Assembly (NCBI GenBank): GCA_037367355.1
Contig: CM074697.1
Location: 372,001 to 436,000, forward strand
DNA length: 64,000 bases
Source: Neoscytalidium dimidiatum
Taxonomy: Eukaryota > Ascomycota > Dothideomycetes > Botryosphaeriales > Botryosphaeriaceae
Reading direction: 5' to 3'
Shown here: one piece after another, positions 47,299 through 58,205 of the stretch
Numbering within the stretch: position 1 is the stretch's first letter
Layout of the letters: the number at the start of each line of letters is the position of its first letter
Position numbers and translations under genes: made by a program
Notes under the pieces: generated by a model
Seen by the model: the letters and a program-made list of their open reading frames with translations, nothing else
Databases searched by the model: none
What the model was told of the DNA's origin: nothing

Positions 47299-48667
47299 AT
47301 GCCGGCGACATGCTCGCTCCCCCGCGCTCTCCTTCTCCGCACAGCACGCGCAGCTGCCCCACGCCCCGCAATTCCCAGGAGAGCGACCGCACGCGCCACC
47401 AGCGCCAATGCCACCAAGAACAGCTGCACCCGCGCCTTCTCCGCCTCCGCCTTGGTCCGTCATGCAGACAAGACAGCAGCACCCCCGCCGCCCGCTGCGG
47501 ATAAGGCGAGCACGGAGACCGCCTACCTGGGCACCCAGAAGCGGCTGCCCGAATTCAGCCTGAAGGACAAGGTCGTGCTGGTGTCGGGAGGCGCGAGAGG
47601 CCTGGGTCTGACGCAGGCGGAGGCCCTGTTGGAGGCCGGTGCGACTGGTAAGTCTTTTCCCTGCCGCGGAGCTCAGATCCCTGCATTTATGGTCCAGTTG
47701 CCGGATTGGGGCTGCACGACTCCACCCTCTCTCTCTCTCTCTCTCTCTTTCTCTCCCGGTGGCACACCAGCTCGGAGGACCCAATCAAAAGAACTGAGGA
47801 GGAAGAAGGCCGCAAGGAAGTGACGCTGACACGTCTGCTCCGGCGAAACAAACAGTGTACGCCCTCGACCGCCTCCCCATCCCCTCGCCCGACTTCGCCC
47901 CCATCCAGGAGCGCGCCCGCACGCAGCTCGGCACCGCCCTGCACTACCGCCAGATCGACGTGCGCGACGTCGCCGGCCTGAACAGCATCGTCACCGCCGT
48001 CGCCGACGAGCACGGCCGCCTGGACGGCCTGATCGCCGCCGCCGGCATCCAGCAGGAGACCCCCGCGCTCGAGTACAGCGCCGAGGACGCGAACCGCATG
48101 TTCGAGGTCAACGTCACCGGCGCCTTCATGACCGCCCAGGCCGCCGCCAAGCAGATGATCAGGTTCGGCAACGGCGGCAGCATCGTCATGATCGCGAGCA
48201 TGAGCGGGACCATCGCGAACAGGGTGAATTTTTTTTTTTTCCCCCGCTTTCTTTACTGCCCAACATCCTTATCTTTGTTTTTCATTGTCTCTGATATATT
48301 AATCCTATTACTATTGTTTTCTGGAACGAACGCTGACGACACCTCTCCCACGTAGGGCCTCATCTGCCCCGCCTACAACGCCAGCAAGGCCGGCGTCATC
48401 CAGCTCGCCCGCAACCTCGCCTCTGAGTGGGGCACCTACGGCATCCGCGTCAACACCATCTCCCCCGGCTACATCGTCACCGCCATGGTCGAGGAGCTGT
48501 TCAAGCAGTACCCGGAGAGGCGGACGGACTGGCCGACGCAGAACATGCTGGGCCGCCTGAGCGCGCCCGAGGAGTATCGCGGCGCCGGCGTATTCTTGAT
48601 CAGCGACGCGAGCAGTTTCATGACGGGTGCGGATTTGAGGATGGATGGTGGGCATGCGGCGTGGTGA
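47299..48667 (+). CDS. Mitochondrial short-chain dehydrogenase/reductase, D-arabinitol dehydrogenase type
   Basis: Exons 47299-47647, 47856-48223 and 48356-48667 give 342 aa. Residues 1-60 are rich in Ala, Arg, Ser and Thr without acids, a mitochondrial presequence ending near RAFSASALVRHAD. Then AYLGTQKRLPEFSLKDK leads to the Rossmann strand VVLVSGGARGLGLTQ (T/S-G-x-x-x-G-x-G). Further SDR motifs: DGLIAAAGIQQE, the Ser of IVMIASMSGT, the catalytic YNASK, and NTISPGYIVTAM. The overall pattern resembles fungal D-arabinitol 2-dehydrogenases and L-xylulose reductase-like polyol enzymes; substrate and cofactor are inferred only. Intron 1 carries a TC microsatellite (47727-47757), intron 2 a T run. 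Confidence 0.92.
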
Positions 48668-49338
48668 GCGGGTAGAAGAGGCGGAGAGGTCAGAAAAAGG
48701 GAGGGAAAAAAAAAAGTACTTTGAGAGAGTGAGATTGTTGGGTGTTGGTTGATACTTGTTTCAAGCGTGGCGCTCGGCATATGAGAATCTTCCATACATG
48801 TTCCTTTATAGAATATGATGTGTTTACTATTAATGAATAAGGTCATGGGAGAAGAATTGAGAATTGCGTTCGGTTTCTTACTAACATACATATTCTAGAT
48901 TTTTTTTTCCCACGGTCTATGCTTCAGTTACACAGTTTCAGGGTCCTTTTTGCAGCCTAAGGTGCCGAGCTATCTTCCAATCGCTGCGAGTGCTATCCAC
49001 CATCCGCAGACGTTCTTGGATATGCTCGGAAAGGGTTGAAATGCGAAACTAGACTTTCGCGATTCGAACAGTACAGCAACTTGGCGGTACTGCGCAGCAC
49101 CGCCCTCGATTATCGCCACGATCTTATCCCGGATTCCAAAATATCAAAGCCTCCAAGCAACCACTGAGCCGTGCCCTGCAGCCAGACGAGTCGCCGCTCT
49201 TGGTCCAGCTTGCAAATTCCGCAACTACCCCTTCACAATCGCTTTTCTCTCCCGCTGCACGACGAGGACAACGCATCCATCCAGCCAATTGTACATAACT
49301 TCTCCTCCTCGACCCTCGAAGCCCACCCCCGCCCCTCC
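48668..49338. other. Convergent intergenic region
   Basis: About 670 bases holding the 3' UTRs of the SDR gene and the HTH-like gene. A-run near 48703 and T-run near 48900. No gene seen. Confidence 0.4.
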
Positions 49339-50131
49339 TCAAATCACCTCCACCACCCCCCTCGGCCCCAACCGCCCCACCACCCCCTCCCGCAGCCCCA
49401 GCTGCGCCTCAATCTCCCCGGGCCGCTTCCCCCGCTGATCCCGCAGCACCAGCACCTTCCGCAGCTCGACGACGTCCAGGAACGCCCGGCGCGCCGCGCC
49501 CTTGCGCCCCACGTTCGCTGACTCCTGCTCGGCCTCGGCCGCCAGCCGCTCGCGCGCTGACAGGATGGTTAGCGCTGGGTTGTGTATGCGCTGGGGTGGG
49601 CCGCGGGCGAGCGGGGCGTAGGGGTTGGGCCCGGTGGAGAAGTCGGGGAGGGCTGCGTCGCCGCGGGGTCCGCCGGGTTGTCGCTGCGAGGTGGAAGAGG
49701 TGGTCGGGGAGATGGGGCGGCGCTGCGGCTCGTAGGGCGAGGTGGACGAGTTGGACGCGTACGGGTTGGGGTCGACGGCGCCGAGGGAGCGGAGTTGGGC
49801 GGCGTAGGCGGGGTCGGCGGCGTCGAGGTCGATGGCTGTTGTCGTGGTGGTTGGTGGTGTTAGCGCGTGCCGTTCCCAACGTGGAGGGTTGTTTGTGGGT
49901 GCGGAGGATGAGGGATTGGGCGGGGCGGTGGACAGGGGGAGGGCGCGTGTGTTTACTTTCGTCTTTTGTCTCGCTGGCTTGCGGTTGCGGACGCACGGTA
50001 GGGCCTGGTTGCGAGGCGCGGCCGGCGGGCGAGGGCTTCGGCGCGTTGGTCGCGGCTTGCGATGCGCGCGTGGGGTAGACGCGGGCAGCGCTATTGGCGG
50101 CACGGGAGGCTTTGGATGCGGAGGAGCCCAT
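49339..50131 (-). CDS. N-myristoylation-type protein with C-terminal helix-turn-helix-like region
   Basis: Exons 50131-49957 and 49835-49339 (121-base intron) give 223 aa. The start MGSSASKASR is a textbook N-myristoylation signal (Gly2, Ser6, basic follow-up). The middle is Pro/Ser/Gln-rich, with DPAYAAQLRSLGAVDPNPY and FSTGPNPYAP. The C-terminal ~60 residues, after LTILSARERLAAEAEQE, read RRAFLDVVELRKVLVLRDQRG and then GEIEAQLGLREGVVGRLG, which fits a helix-turn-helix-like pair of helices. I recognise similar fungal proteins but know no established function. An unspliced alternative starting further upstream is less likely, as its N-terminus is random. Confidence 0.75.
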
Positions 50132-50838
50132 TGTCGCGATGGGTAGGGGAGTGGGGTGGAGATACGGCGGAATGATGGAGATAATAGTGAGGGCAAAGGT
50201 CGATGACGCCGGACGTTCATCACCTCGGAAAGTCCAGAGCCCTTGATGTGGCCCAAGCTCCTGCATCGTTTCCTGCTTGCTTATTGGATGGCTGCTCAAT
50301 CTCATCCGCAGGAGAAACATTACTACCGCCGCATTGTTTCTGGAGCAGACTCCAAATGCTCAATTCAGTCTTGCAGCATTGACACCTCACCCGTGATACA
50401 AGGCGCATTGTCTGAATCCTCTGACTTACCAGCTGTTCCAAAGCAAATGGAGGCTGCTAAAGCCACAGTTCCATTCTTTCTGACATTCATAACGCTCATG
50501 CATCCTTGTCTCATCAGTAGATCTCTCTGATATATGCGCCTGTTTTCAAAGGATTCACAATGAGTTGATTTGTTCAGCCCAAATTCCTTATAGATCCTCC
50601 ACACTGCTTTACCATGACAAACGTCCCTTGCTGCTGTAAAGCCATTTTACCCATAGTTCAGAATAGCTAATAGAGCAGAATCTTCTCATATCCAGCTGCA
50701 TCTCACAAATTGCCCAAAGCCTCGTACTCAATCACCCTTTAGAATCCACTCCGCTTTTCTATCAGGCCAAGCTTCGATCGCTGTGCCCCCATCGCGTTTC
50801 GCCATCGTAGAAATTGTCGCACACAGTCAAGCCATACA
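50132..50838. promoter_or_regulatory. Divergent upstream region
   Basis: About 700 bases between the starts of the myristoylation-type gene and the 133-residue gene. ORFs inside are short and not protein-like. No motif assigned. Confidence 0.35.
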
Positions 50839-51240
50839 ATGCCCTTCAACCACGATCGAGTCCTCCGCACCTCTCCTTCCTCGCTTACAGAAATTGACGG
50901 TGACATTCAAGCATACCACACCCGTTGGGTGCACGCAGCCGAGAGAGCCCTACAACGCATCAAAGAAGACATCGATAATATCTCCCTCCGCGCTGTCCCT
51001 ACTCCTGCACCTCAACACATTGATATCACAGGGATCCGGGCGCGTAATTTTAGTTCAAGAGTTTCGCATCTTCTGTTGCGCGTTTGGCATGCGGAAGTGA
51101 ACGGCGAAGTCGGCGAGGCTATGACTACCATTGGTCTGCAGATCATGCTTTTGAAGAGCGATTGGGAATCTTACAGAGCGGCATTTGAAGCGGGATTTAA
51201 CGAGTTGAGCGAAGACTCAGGAAGGGTTCCTGTAGAGTAA
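50839..51240 (+). CDS. 133-residue hypothetical protein
   Basis: Single exon, ATG at 50839, stop at 51240. Codon use is clearly coding-like (purine-first codons, pyrimidine-rich third positions). The protein is mostly helical and charged: LTEIDGDIQAYHTRW, then AERALQRIKEDIDNI, a Pro-rich linker, and two further helices ending EAGFNELSED. No signal peptide, membrane segment or known motif. The pattern suggests a small soluble coiled-coil or helical-bundle protein. No homologue is recognised. It lies convergent to the isoleucyl-tRNA synthetase gene 373 bases away. Confidence 0.55.
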   Translation: MPFNHDRVLRTSPSSLTEIDGDIQAYHTRWVHAAERALQRIKEDIDNISLRAVPTPAPQHIDITGIRARNFSSRVSHLLLRVWHAEVNGEVGEAMTTIGLQIMLLKSDWESYRAAFEAGFNELSEDSGRVPVE

Positions 51241-51613
51241 ATCATACTAAAGCAATCTGATAGCTGGCCTATAATCCGAGTCACCTGAGACTAATACATC
51301 AGGCTAGCTCTGCAACTTATCTCACGCTCATCTCGAAAAGTAGATTTCAGAATTATATCTCAGCCTTGTGATGACTCAGTCAAAGAACTCCCTTAATTTT
51401 GTGGATCCGTTGAATTTACTAAGCGTTTCTACTACCACTGTATTACTCAAAATCTCTTGGACAGCTCTGCTCCAGAAAATTCGCGGTGATACATCAGCCT
51501 AGTATTCATACATTGTGTTTTGGAGTAGCACCCCATGTTACCCCTGCCGTAAGAGTGGATTATTCTACATTTTACATCTATAGACCATCTTCCCTTTCCC
51601 CTCCAGCAACCAT
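51241..51613. other. Convergent intergenic region
   Basis: About 370 bases, AT-richer than its surroundings, between the 133-residue gene and the 3' end of ISM1. No feature seen. Confidence 0.4.
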
Positions 51614-54600
51614 TCATCCCTCAACAACACCCTTGCACCGCCCACACAGCTCCTCCGGACTCGGCGAAACATGCCGCCAACACCGGGGACACTTACACTT
51701 TTCCGCAGGCCTAACCTCCACAGCGCCCTTAACGACTCCCTCCACCTCGAACTCCGCTCTATACACCCAATCCGCCTCCCTCGCCTCCGCCTCCTCTCCG
51801 GCAACCACGATCCTCACACCAGACACGACGAAAACCGCCGCCAAATCCTCCTCCAGCCTCCTCTCCAGCACGCCCGCCACCTCCCTCTCCACCCTGACCA
51901 CGACATCGCACTCCAACCCGCCCCCCATCCTCTTCTCCGCCCTCGCCCCCTCCTGCGCGCTCTTGACCGCATCGCCCACCGCGCCCAACACCGCGACCCA
52001 CCGCTCCACCTCGTCCGCCCTCGCGCCCCCATCCCACGACTCCGCCACGAACGGGCTCCACTCCCTCCGCCCGGGCTTGCCCCTCCCCCTCAGCGCCTCC
52101 GGCACGAAGTCCCACACCTCCTCGACCAGCAGCGGACACACCGGCGCCAGCATGTCGAGCAGCTCGTCGAGGATGGCGAGCAGCACGCGCTGCGCGGAGC
52201 GCCGGTCGGCGGGCGTGCCGGCGTAGACGCGATCCTTCAGCGTCTCGAAGTAGAAGGCGGAGAGGTCGACGCTCGCGTAGCGGGCCAGCGCGGCGGCGCC
52301 GCGGTAGAACTCGTGGGCCGCGTACGCGGCGCGCACGGCGTGGGCGGTGCGCGCGAGCTGGTGCCGGGCGACGGCGTCGACGAGGCGCCAGCGGCCCGGC
52401 ACGGTGTAGGCGGGCGGCGGCGGGGCCGCGGCCGAGGGGTCGAAGTCCGAGAGGCAGCCCAGCAGCCATTTGAAGGTGACGCGGTACTTGTGCAGCGCCT
52501 GGTTGACGGCCGCGAGGACGGGCTGCCCGATGACGACGTCCTTCGTGTAGTCGCTGCTCGCGACCCACAGGCGCAGCGCGTCGGGGCCCATGGCGTCGTA
52601 GGCTTCCTTGGCGTTGGGGTTGTTGCTCCTTTGCTTCTTTTTGAGCTTGAGCGGCGGGAGGAGCGAGCCGTCCATGATCTGGGTCGGGGAGATGGTGTTG
52701 CCGAGGGACTTGCTCATCTTGCGGCCGTCTTGGTCGAGGGTGAAACCGTGGGTTATGAGTGTTTTGAATGGCGCCAACATTTTCGGAGCGGAGACGACAT
52801 TGTTAGGGTCGGCCTTGACGCTCTGGTGTGCGATATGCGTCAAGAGGGAGGACTGGAACCAGCCGCGGTGCTGGTCGGTCCCCTCAAGGAAGACGTCAGC
52901 GACAGGCTGTCCCGGACGGGGGTCGAGCAATGTCCACGCCGTACCGCTATCAAACCACACGTCCATGGTGTCCTTGCCGCGGACGAAGGAGCCTGTGAGA
53001 CCTTCCGGAATCCAGGCAGGCTCATCCTCAGCGTCAGTCCACCAAGCATCAATGCCGCGTTGTTCAATGACCTTCATGACGTGTTCAATGGAATCTCCAG
53101 TCATGTGCGCTTTGAGGCTACCATTCTCCAGCTTCTCGTACAGAGCAGGAATGGGTACACCCCATGCACGTTGACGAGAAACACACCATTGGCTACGGCC
53201 GCGAACGAAGCTCTCCAGACGGGCCCTCCCAGTCCTAGGCAGGAAGTCGACCTTCTCTAGGGCAGCAAGAGCGCCATCCTTGATCCCCTCCACATCAGCA
53301 AACCATTGCTCGGTGGCACGGATGATGACAGGCTGCTTAGTCCTCCAGTCAATGGGATACTTGTGAGTGATGTCCTGAACGGCAACTAGAGGATCCCTTG
53401 GCATAGTCTTGAGTATTTCGAGGATAGCCTTGGAGCCCTCCCCCTGCACAGGAAGCCCAGCAATACGGTAAGCTTGACCCGGAAGCGCCTCCTTGGTAAA
53501 ACAACCCTTATCGTCCACCGGCGCGAACGCGTCAATACCAGCATTTCTACAAGCATTGTAATCATCCATACCATGGCCAGGGGCTAGGTGAACGAGACCG
53601 GACCCAGAAGCAGCAGAGACGAAATCGGCATGCAAGATCGGCTGAGCAACAGACTGGTCAGGCTCGAGCGGGTTCATGTATTCTGTCTCACCAGCCAGCG
53701 CGGAGCCGGGTATGCCGTCCACGACCACCTTGAACTCGGTCTTCAAAGTATCCTGGAGCGCCTGCAAACGATCTCTTCCAACGATGAATTGGCTGGGCCG
53801 ATCGCCGGTAGCAGTAGGCCGAAGCATTTCCACAACAGCGTATTCCAAGTCCGAGTGTACCGCAATGACTCTATTTGCAGGCAACGTCCAGGGAGTTGTA
53901 GTCCAAATCAGAGCACCAAGCTTTGATATGTCAACGCGGCGGGCCAAGCTCTCCGGGAGCTTGGTGATAGGAAAGCTGACATAGGCGGAGGTAGACCGAT
54001 GATTATCGTCGTACTCGAGCTCGGCTTCAGCGAGGGCAGTTCCAGAGGAAGGCGACCAGTAGACAGGCTTGAATTGACGGTAGATAAGACCTAGGCAGCG
54101 GTGAGCCTCTCGCAGAACCATAAACATCATGTGCTGTTGACCTCACACACCCTTCTCGACCATGTCTTTGAAGATGCGTAGCTGTCGCATCTCAAAGCCC
54201 TTCTCCATCGTCCGGTACGCGCGGTCCCAGTCGCCCATGATGGCCCATTTCTTGAACCCTTCCTTCTGCTCCTCGACGGTGCACTCAGCCAGACGGCGGG
54301 CAGCGTTACGCACCTCGACCGGACTAAGATGGTCGCGATCCGGATTACCCAGGGCCTGCAGGGCTTTGACCTCAATGGGCAGGCCATGGCAGTCCCACCC
54401 GGGTATGTACTGCACGCGCTTGCCCTGGGCGACCTGGAAGCGGCAGATCAAGTCCTTCAAGACCTTGTTCAATGCATGTCCGATATGCAAGCTGCCATTG
54501 GCGTACGGGGGACCGTCATGAAGCACGAAGGAGCCCTTCACGGAGCGGTCGGGCGATTGCTGCCATGCGTAGAGGTCATCGGTGCAGCGGCGGAGCAGAT

Positions 54601-54709
54601 CGGGCGAGGGCTGCGGGCGCGGCGGGAAGGCGGACTTGGGGAGCTTAAGCGTGCTGGACCATGACTTCGTGGCGGTGGCGCTCCGGAAGACGTGGCTGGG
54701 AGCTACCAT
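51614..54709 (-). CDS. ISM1: Mitochondrial isoleucyl-tRNA synthetase
   Basis: Exons 54709-54151 and 54090-51614 give 1,011 aa. The start at 54709 was chosen because it begins a presequence-like stretch (MVAPSHVFRSATATKSWSST) directly before the catalytic domain; the open frame reaches 54916. Class I signatures: HIGH box in NGSLHIGHALNK (residues 75-78) and KMSKS box in GRKMSKSLGN. The editing domain (ALIWTTTPWTLPANR) and GWDCHGLPIE are present. The C-terminus ends with paired C-x-x-C motifs (CKCPRCW ... CGRC), the zinc-binding tail of bacterial-type IleRS. It charges mitochondrial tRNA-Ile. The last ~700 bases are much more GC-rich than the rest. Confidence 0.95.
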
Positions 54710-57700
54710 GCTGCTGCTGCCATGCTTCGATTGTGGTGCGCGCGGTGGTGCGGGTGCTGGCCGAAAATGTTGGAGCTCTCCGGCGCGCGTCGCGTCGCTG
54801 CCATCTCCGCTGCCCATCTCCGCCGGAGATGCCTCGGCACTGCAGCGGACCAACACCGTGCAAGTTTCATCCATGAAGGCGGTGTTGAAAGTCCCCTTGG
54901 AAATATATATCTTCATCTATTCTGACATGCATCAGGCTGATCCTGATTTATTTTTTTTCTAAAGTTGAAAATTCATTCAATAAGACATCTTCACTCCTCC
55001 GGACCCGAAGATTAGCAACCTACCCGGCGATTACGACAGCATATCTACTATTCTCGATAATGCCAACACTTTACTCAATAAATATACATTACCTCAAGAG
55101 CAAGATGTATACTTACATAGCCATCAGATAAATGGACACATTATCGCCCATGTGGCCATCCGACCGATCCTCCTCCTGACCAGTAAATGCGTTCACTTCA
55201 GCCCGAAGACTCCCCCGCTCATTTCTTCTGGTACAATGTCGTCAGGGACCTCAATGTCCCCAGTCCCATTATAACTCGGAGCTGGATATTGAGTATCCTC
55301 ACGTAATTCATGCTTCTGTCCAAGAAGCTCTATAGCGAAAATTGAGAATAAAGTGTTCCTCTCTTATGGCGATGCATCTTAAGGTACCAAATCTCCGTCC
55401 AAGTCTTCTTGCAACGAATCGCCTGCAGGCCCCCCGCGAATGTGATGTCCGTAGCGTACTTGAGCCTCTCATGGCCCCGGTGGTAACAGAGTCTCACGAT
55501 GATTGCCTCAACATCCTCGTGGATGTCAGGACTTTCTATCACACAGCTCTGCCTACACCGGAGCTATTGGAATATTGGCACTGACTGATCCGGGAACCAT
55601 TAGAAATGCGCGCGGGCACAGTGCAGCAAAATCTAGTAGGCTCACGCTGCATTCAATGCGCTTATTTCTTAGCAACGATTCCGTATCATCCTGTCTTGAA
55701 AGAAATCACTACTCTTAACGCCGGTGAAAATCTAGCAACATGCAAGGCCAAGATCCTATTCATTTTGAGCTCACCCCTCATTACAGAAAGCATTGATTGG
55801 TCGCATTCTGCTATTTGGTAACAGGTGAGGCAATGCCTGCTTGTCTTTTAGACGTTAGAGTTTCCCGCTCTGTCGTCTCTATCGGAGCTTTTCTGCTGAA
55901 CAGCCTGTGGTCTCACAGAGCGCTCGTTGACTGACAGGTTCACAATGCCGATGACTCAGTTCTAAGTACCATGGCCCGAGTTAAGAGCTTGACATTATTG
56001 TGCCACTGGGTTAAACCGATCTAGATTAAGTAGTGATAATATGCTGTAGAGTAGATGATGCTTTTAGGCGGTAAACTGACTAATCTTAGGGGAGCCCTGT
56101 AAGTCCCGATATGCACGTGGCTCTCGAGGGCTATTGATTTGTTCGGTTTAAGAGGTTTCGCGTGCGAGACAATCCACATGATTTCCATAGGCTATTTCGC
56201 GATTTACTCTATTGAGGGTTCCATAATAAATTAGTGTCCTTGCTGCTCTACAGTTGGCAGCGGTGTTTGTGGATGCGAGTATACAGATGAAAGAGGTCTT
56301 ATGCAGTGCTGAGAGGGAGCTGTCGCTGGTGCCTGAGGGCTGAGGGCTGAGGGCTGAAGGCTGACGCCACGAGCGGGGCGGAAGGGTTCGGCTCATACAC
56401 CATCCCCGAATAGGACACCGTCAGCAACTTCTCAGACACCGCAATGAGTTTAATTGTACTGCAAAACTCGACTTCATATCTTTCCCAATGGTGCAGCTGG
56501 GAAGTGTAGCGGCGACGAACCTGGATCCAACTGCAACGAAAGAGGATTGCCGTGCAAGCGCCACGCAGGCAGATGACTCGCCGAAGAGAGAGACAGGTGA
56601 AAGAGCATGGAGATTGCCGAGCATAGTACACTACAACTACAGGCGGTTTGACTAGAGGAAGATACGGCATTACACACGGACGAGAGAGCTTGTGGTACTC
56701 GACAAAAGAGCCGACGTGATGGCTGGTGCGTATGAAGAAAAAGTGATTAAAGTAGCCGACTGCAACCTACACGTGCGATTCGCCGCCAACGCCGCCAACG
56801 CCCTCAAACGCCACCTATCGAAGTGTTGCAACCTCGTCAAATTGAGCTCGACGTAAGCGGCTGCATGAATGGGCAGATACGGCGTGGCACGACGGAGGAT
56901 GACATCGACTCGAACGACCGGTTTGGCGGAGCGCGATAAGCCATACGCTCTTCTCAATGGTGAAGTGACAGAGGGTAAATTTCTGCAAGGTGGTGTCAAC
57001 AACGGATCCAGACCTTCTTCTGACACGGTCGATGGACTTAGCGGCGCCGAGGTGATGCGGAAGCAACTATCAAGAGCGTCAGTGCTCAAGCGAGCGGGGT
57101 AAGAGAAAGACTGTCTATGCTTAGTGCGACGCAGACGCGTATGTCGTTGCAGCTCCACTTTCACCACCTCTGCCCCCGTCATGAAATGAGGAATAGAGCG
57201 CTGCTTGTGCTAATTGATACGCGGTACACCAGCGAGTCACCGAGGGTTCTGTTAGTGCAGCTAAGACAACATCCATGACAGAAGTGATATTCTGCGCAAT
57301 ACCAACGTGTTTCGACGCCGGAATCTGCTCCCGGTCGTAGGTTTGCGAAGCGGCAACGACGCGCAAATGCGGCAGGACCATCGCGCCCTCGGCCGCCGCC
57401 ATATCTTGTGCAGCTTATCAGCTCTCCACGCCGATACTCCACCTCCACACTGCGCCCACCAATCATCCAGCCCGGCCAGCAACAAGCATGTGCCACTGAT
57501 GCTTGACTGTCGCCCAGTGCCACCCACCTCCGAGGACTAACCCAATTACACGCGACCCCTCGCTGCCACCCATTGGGCGTCTTAGGCAAATGTCTCAGTC
57601 CGCCCGCACTCTATTATGATTGAGCGGAAGTCAAATCTAAGGACGCGCAAGAAGGCAGAAGAAGACACATGTTTCCTCCAACACCTGCTCTTGCCGCGTC

Positions 57701-58205
57701 ACCTTACCGGCCCGCCCCCGTGGCTCCCGTTCTTCATCCTCCTTAGACCCAACCGCCAGAAGCTTGATTCCGCCCTATCGTCTTATCTCGATCCTTTCAT
57801 CGCCGTTGTCTCACCCTCCTTCCTGTTCTAGCCGATTGAATGCCTCAGTGGTGGCAATTATCCGCCCATCTCTCTCCATCACCCGTTATCGTGGAATTCT
57901 CTGCCGTCGCTAGAGGGTTAGCCCCGGTCAAGGTAGCATTTCACCCACCCACCGCTATCTTTCCACCATGCATTATATACCCTGCCCTTTCCCAGTTTGC
58001 TGCACAATGTTTTTTGACGTTACCTTTGGCCCCCTGTCTCCGGCCATAAGACTTCTAACAAAAGTATTGAGTTCCCTGATATCTTCCGGCGGTCCAGAAG
58101 GCATAATCTCGCTCGAAAAGCAGCAAAGGTATTCCTACCTGCCGTTCCCCGGCGCTGCTGTTGTGGAATCTCATGCGCTCCTGCCGTCGCCGTGATTGAG
58201 CGACC
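54710..58205. other. Gene-poor 3.5 kb
   Basis: Many short overlapping ORFs on both strands, none with a family motif; the longest, minus 56670-57182, is Arg/Ser/Thr-rich and random-like. One segment at 55193-55545 may be a gene remnant and is listed separately. A TATATA-containing stretch lies near 57970 upstream of the OPT gene, whose promoter occupies the right end. Confidence 0.4.
55193..55545 (-). pseudogene. Possible remnant or unspliced gene, C-terminal part
   Basis: Two coding-like pieces lie end to end in different frames on the minus strand. The first has DVEAIIVRLCYHRGHERLKY and TWTEIWYLKMH; the second has ELLGQKHELREDTQYP and DIEVPDDIVPEEMSGG and ends at a stop at 55195. Codon composition is protein-like in both. 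I cannot find a splice pair that joins them in phase, and no 5' exons were recognised. It may be a decayed gene or the end of a gene with an intron I misplace. No family recognised. Confidence 0.25.

Noticed and set aside
51671..53260. 529-codon plus-strand ORF opposite the isoleucyl-tRNA synthetase gene
   Set aside because: Antisense shadow of the GC3-rich ISM1 coding sequence; Arg/His/Leu-rich and motif-free.
54710..54916. N-terminal extension of the isoleucyl-tRNA synthetase to the ATG at 54916
   Set aside because: The extra 69 residues include acidic and Cys-containing stretches unlike a mitochondrial presequence; the ATG at 54709 gives a better one.
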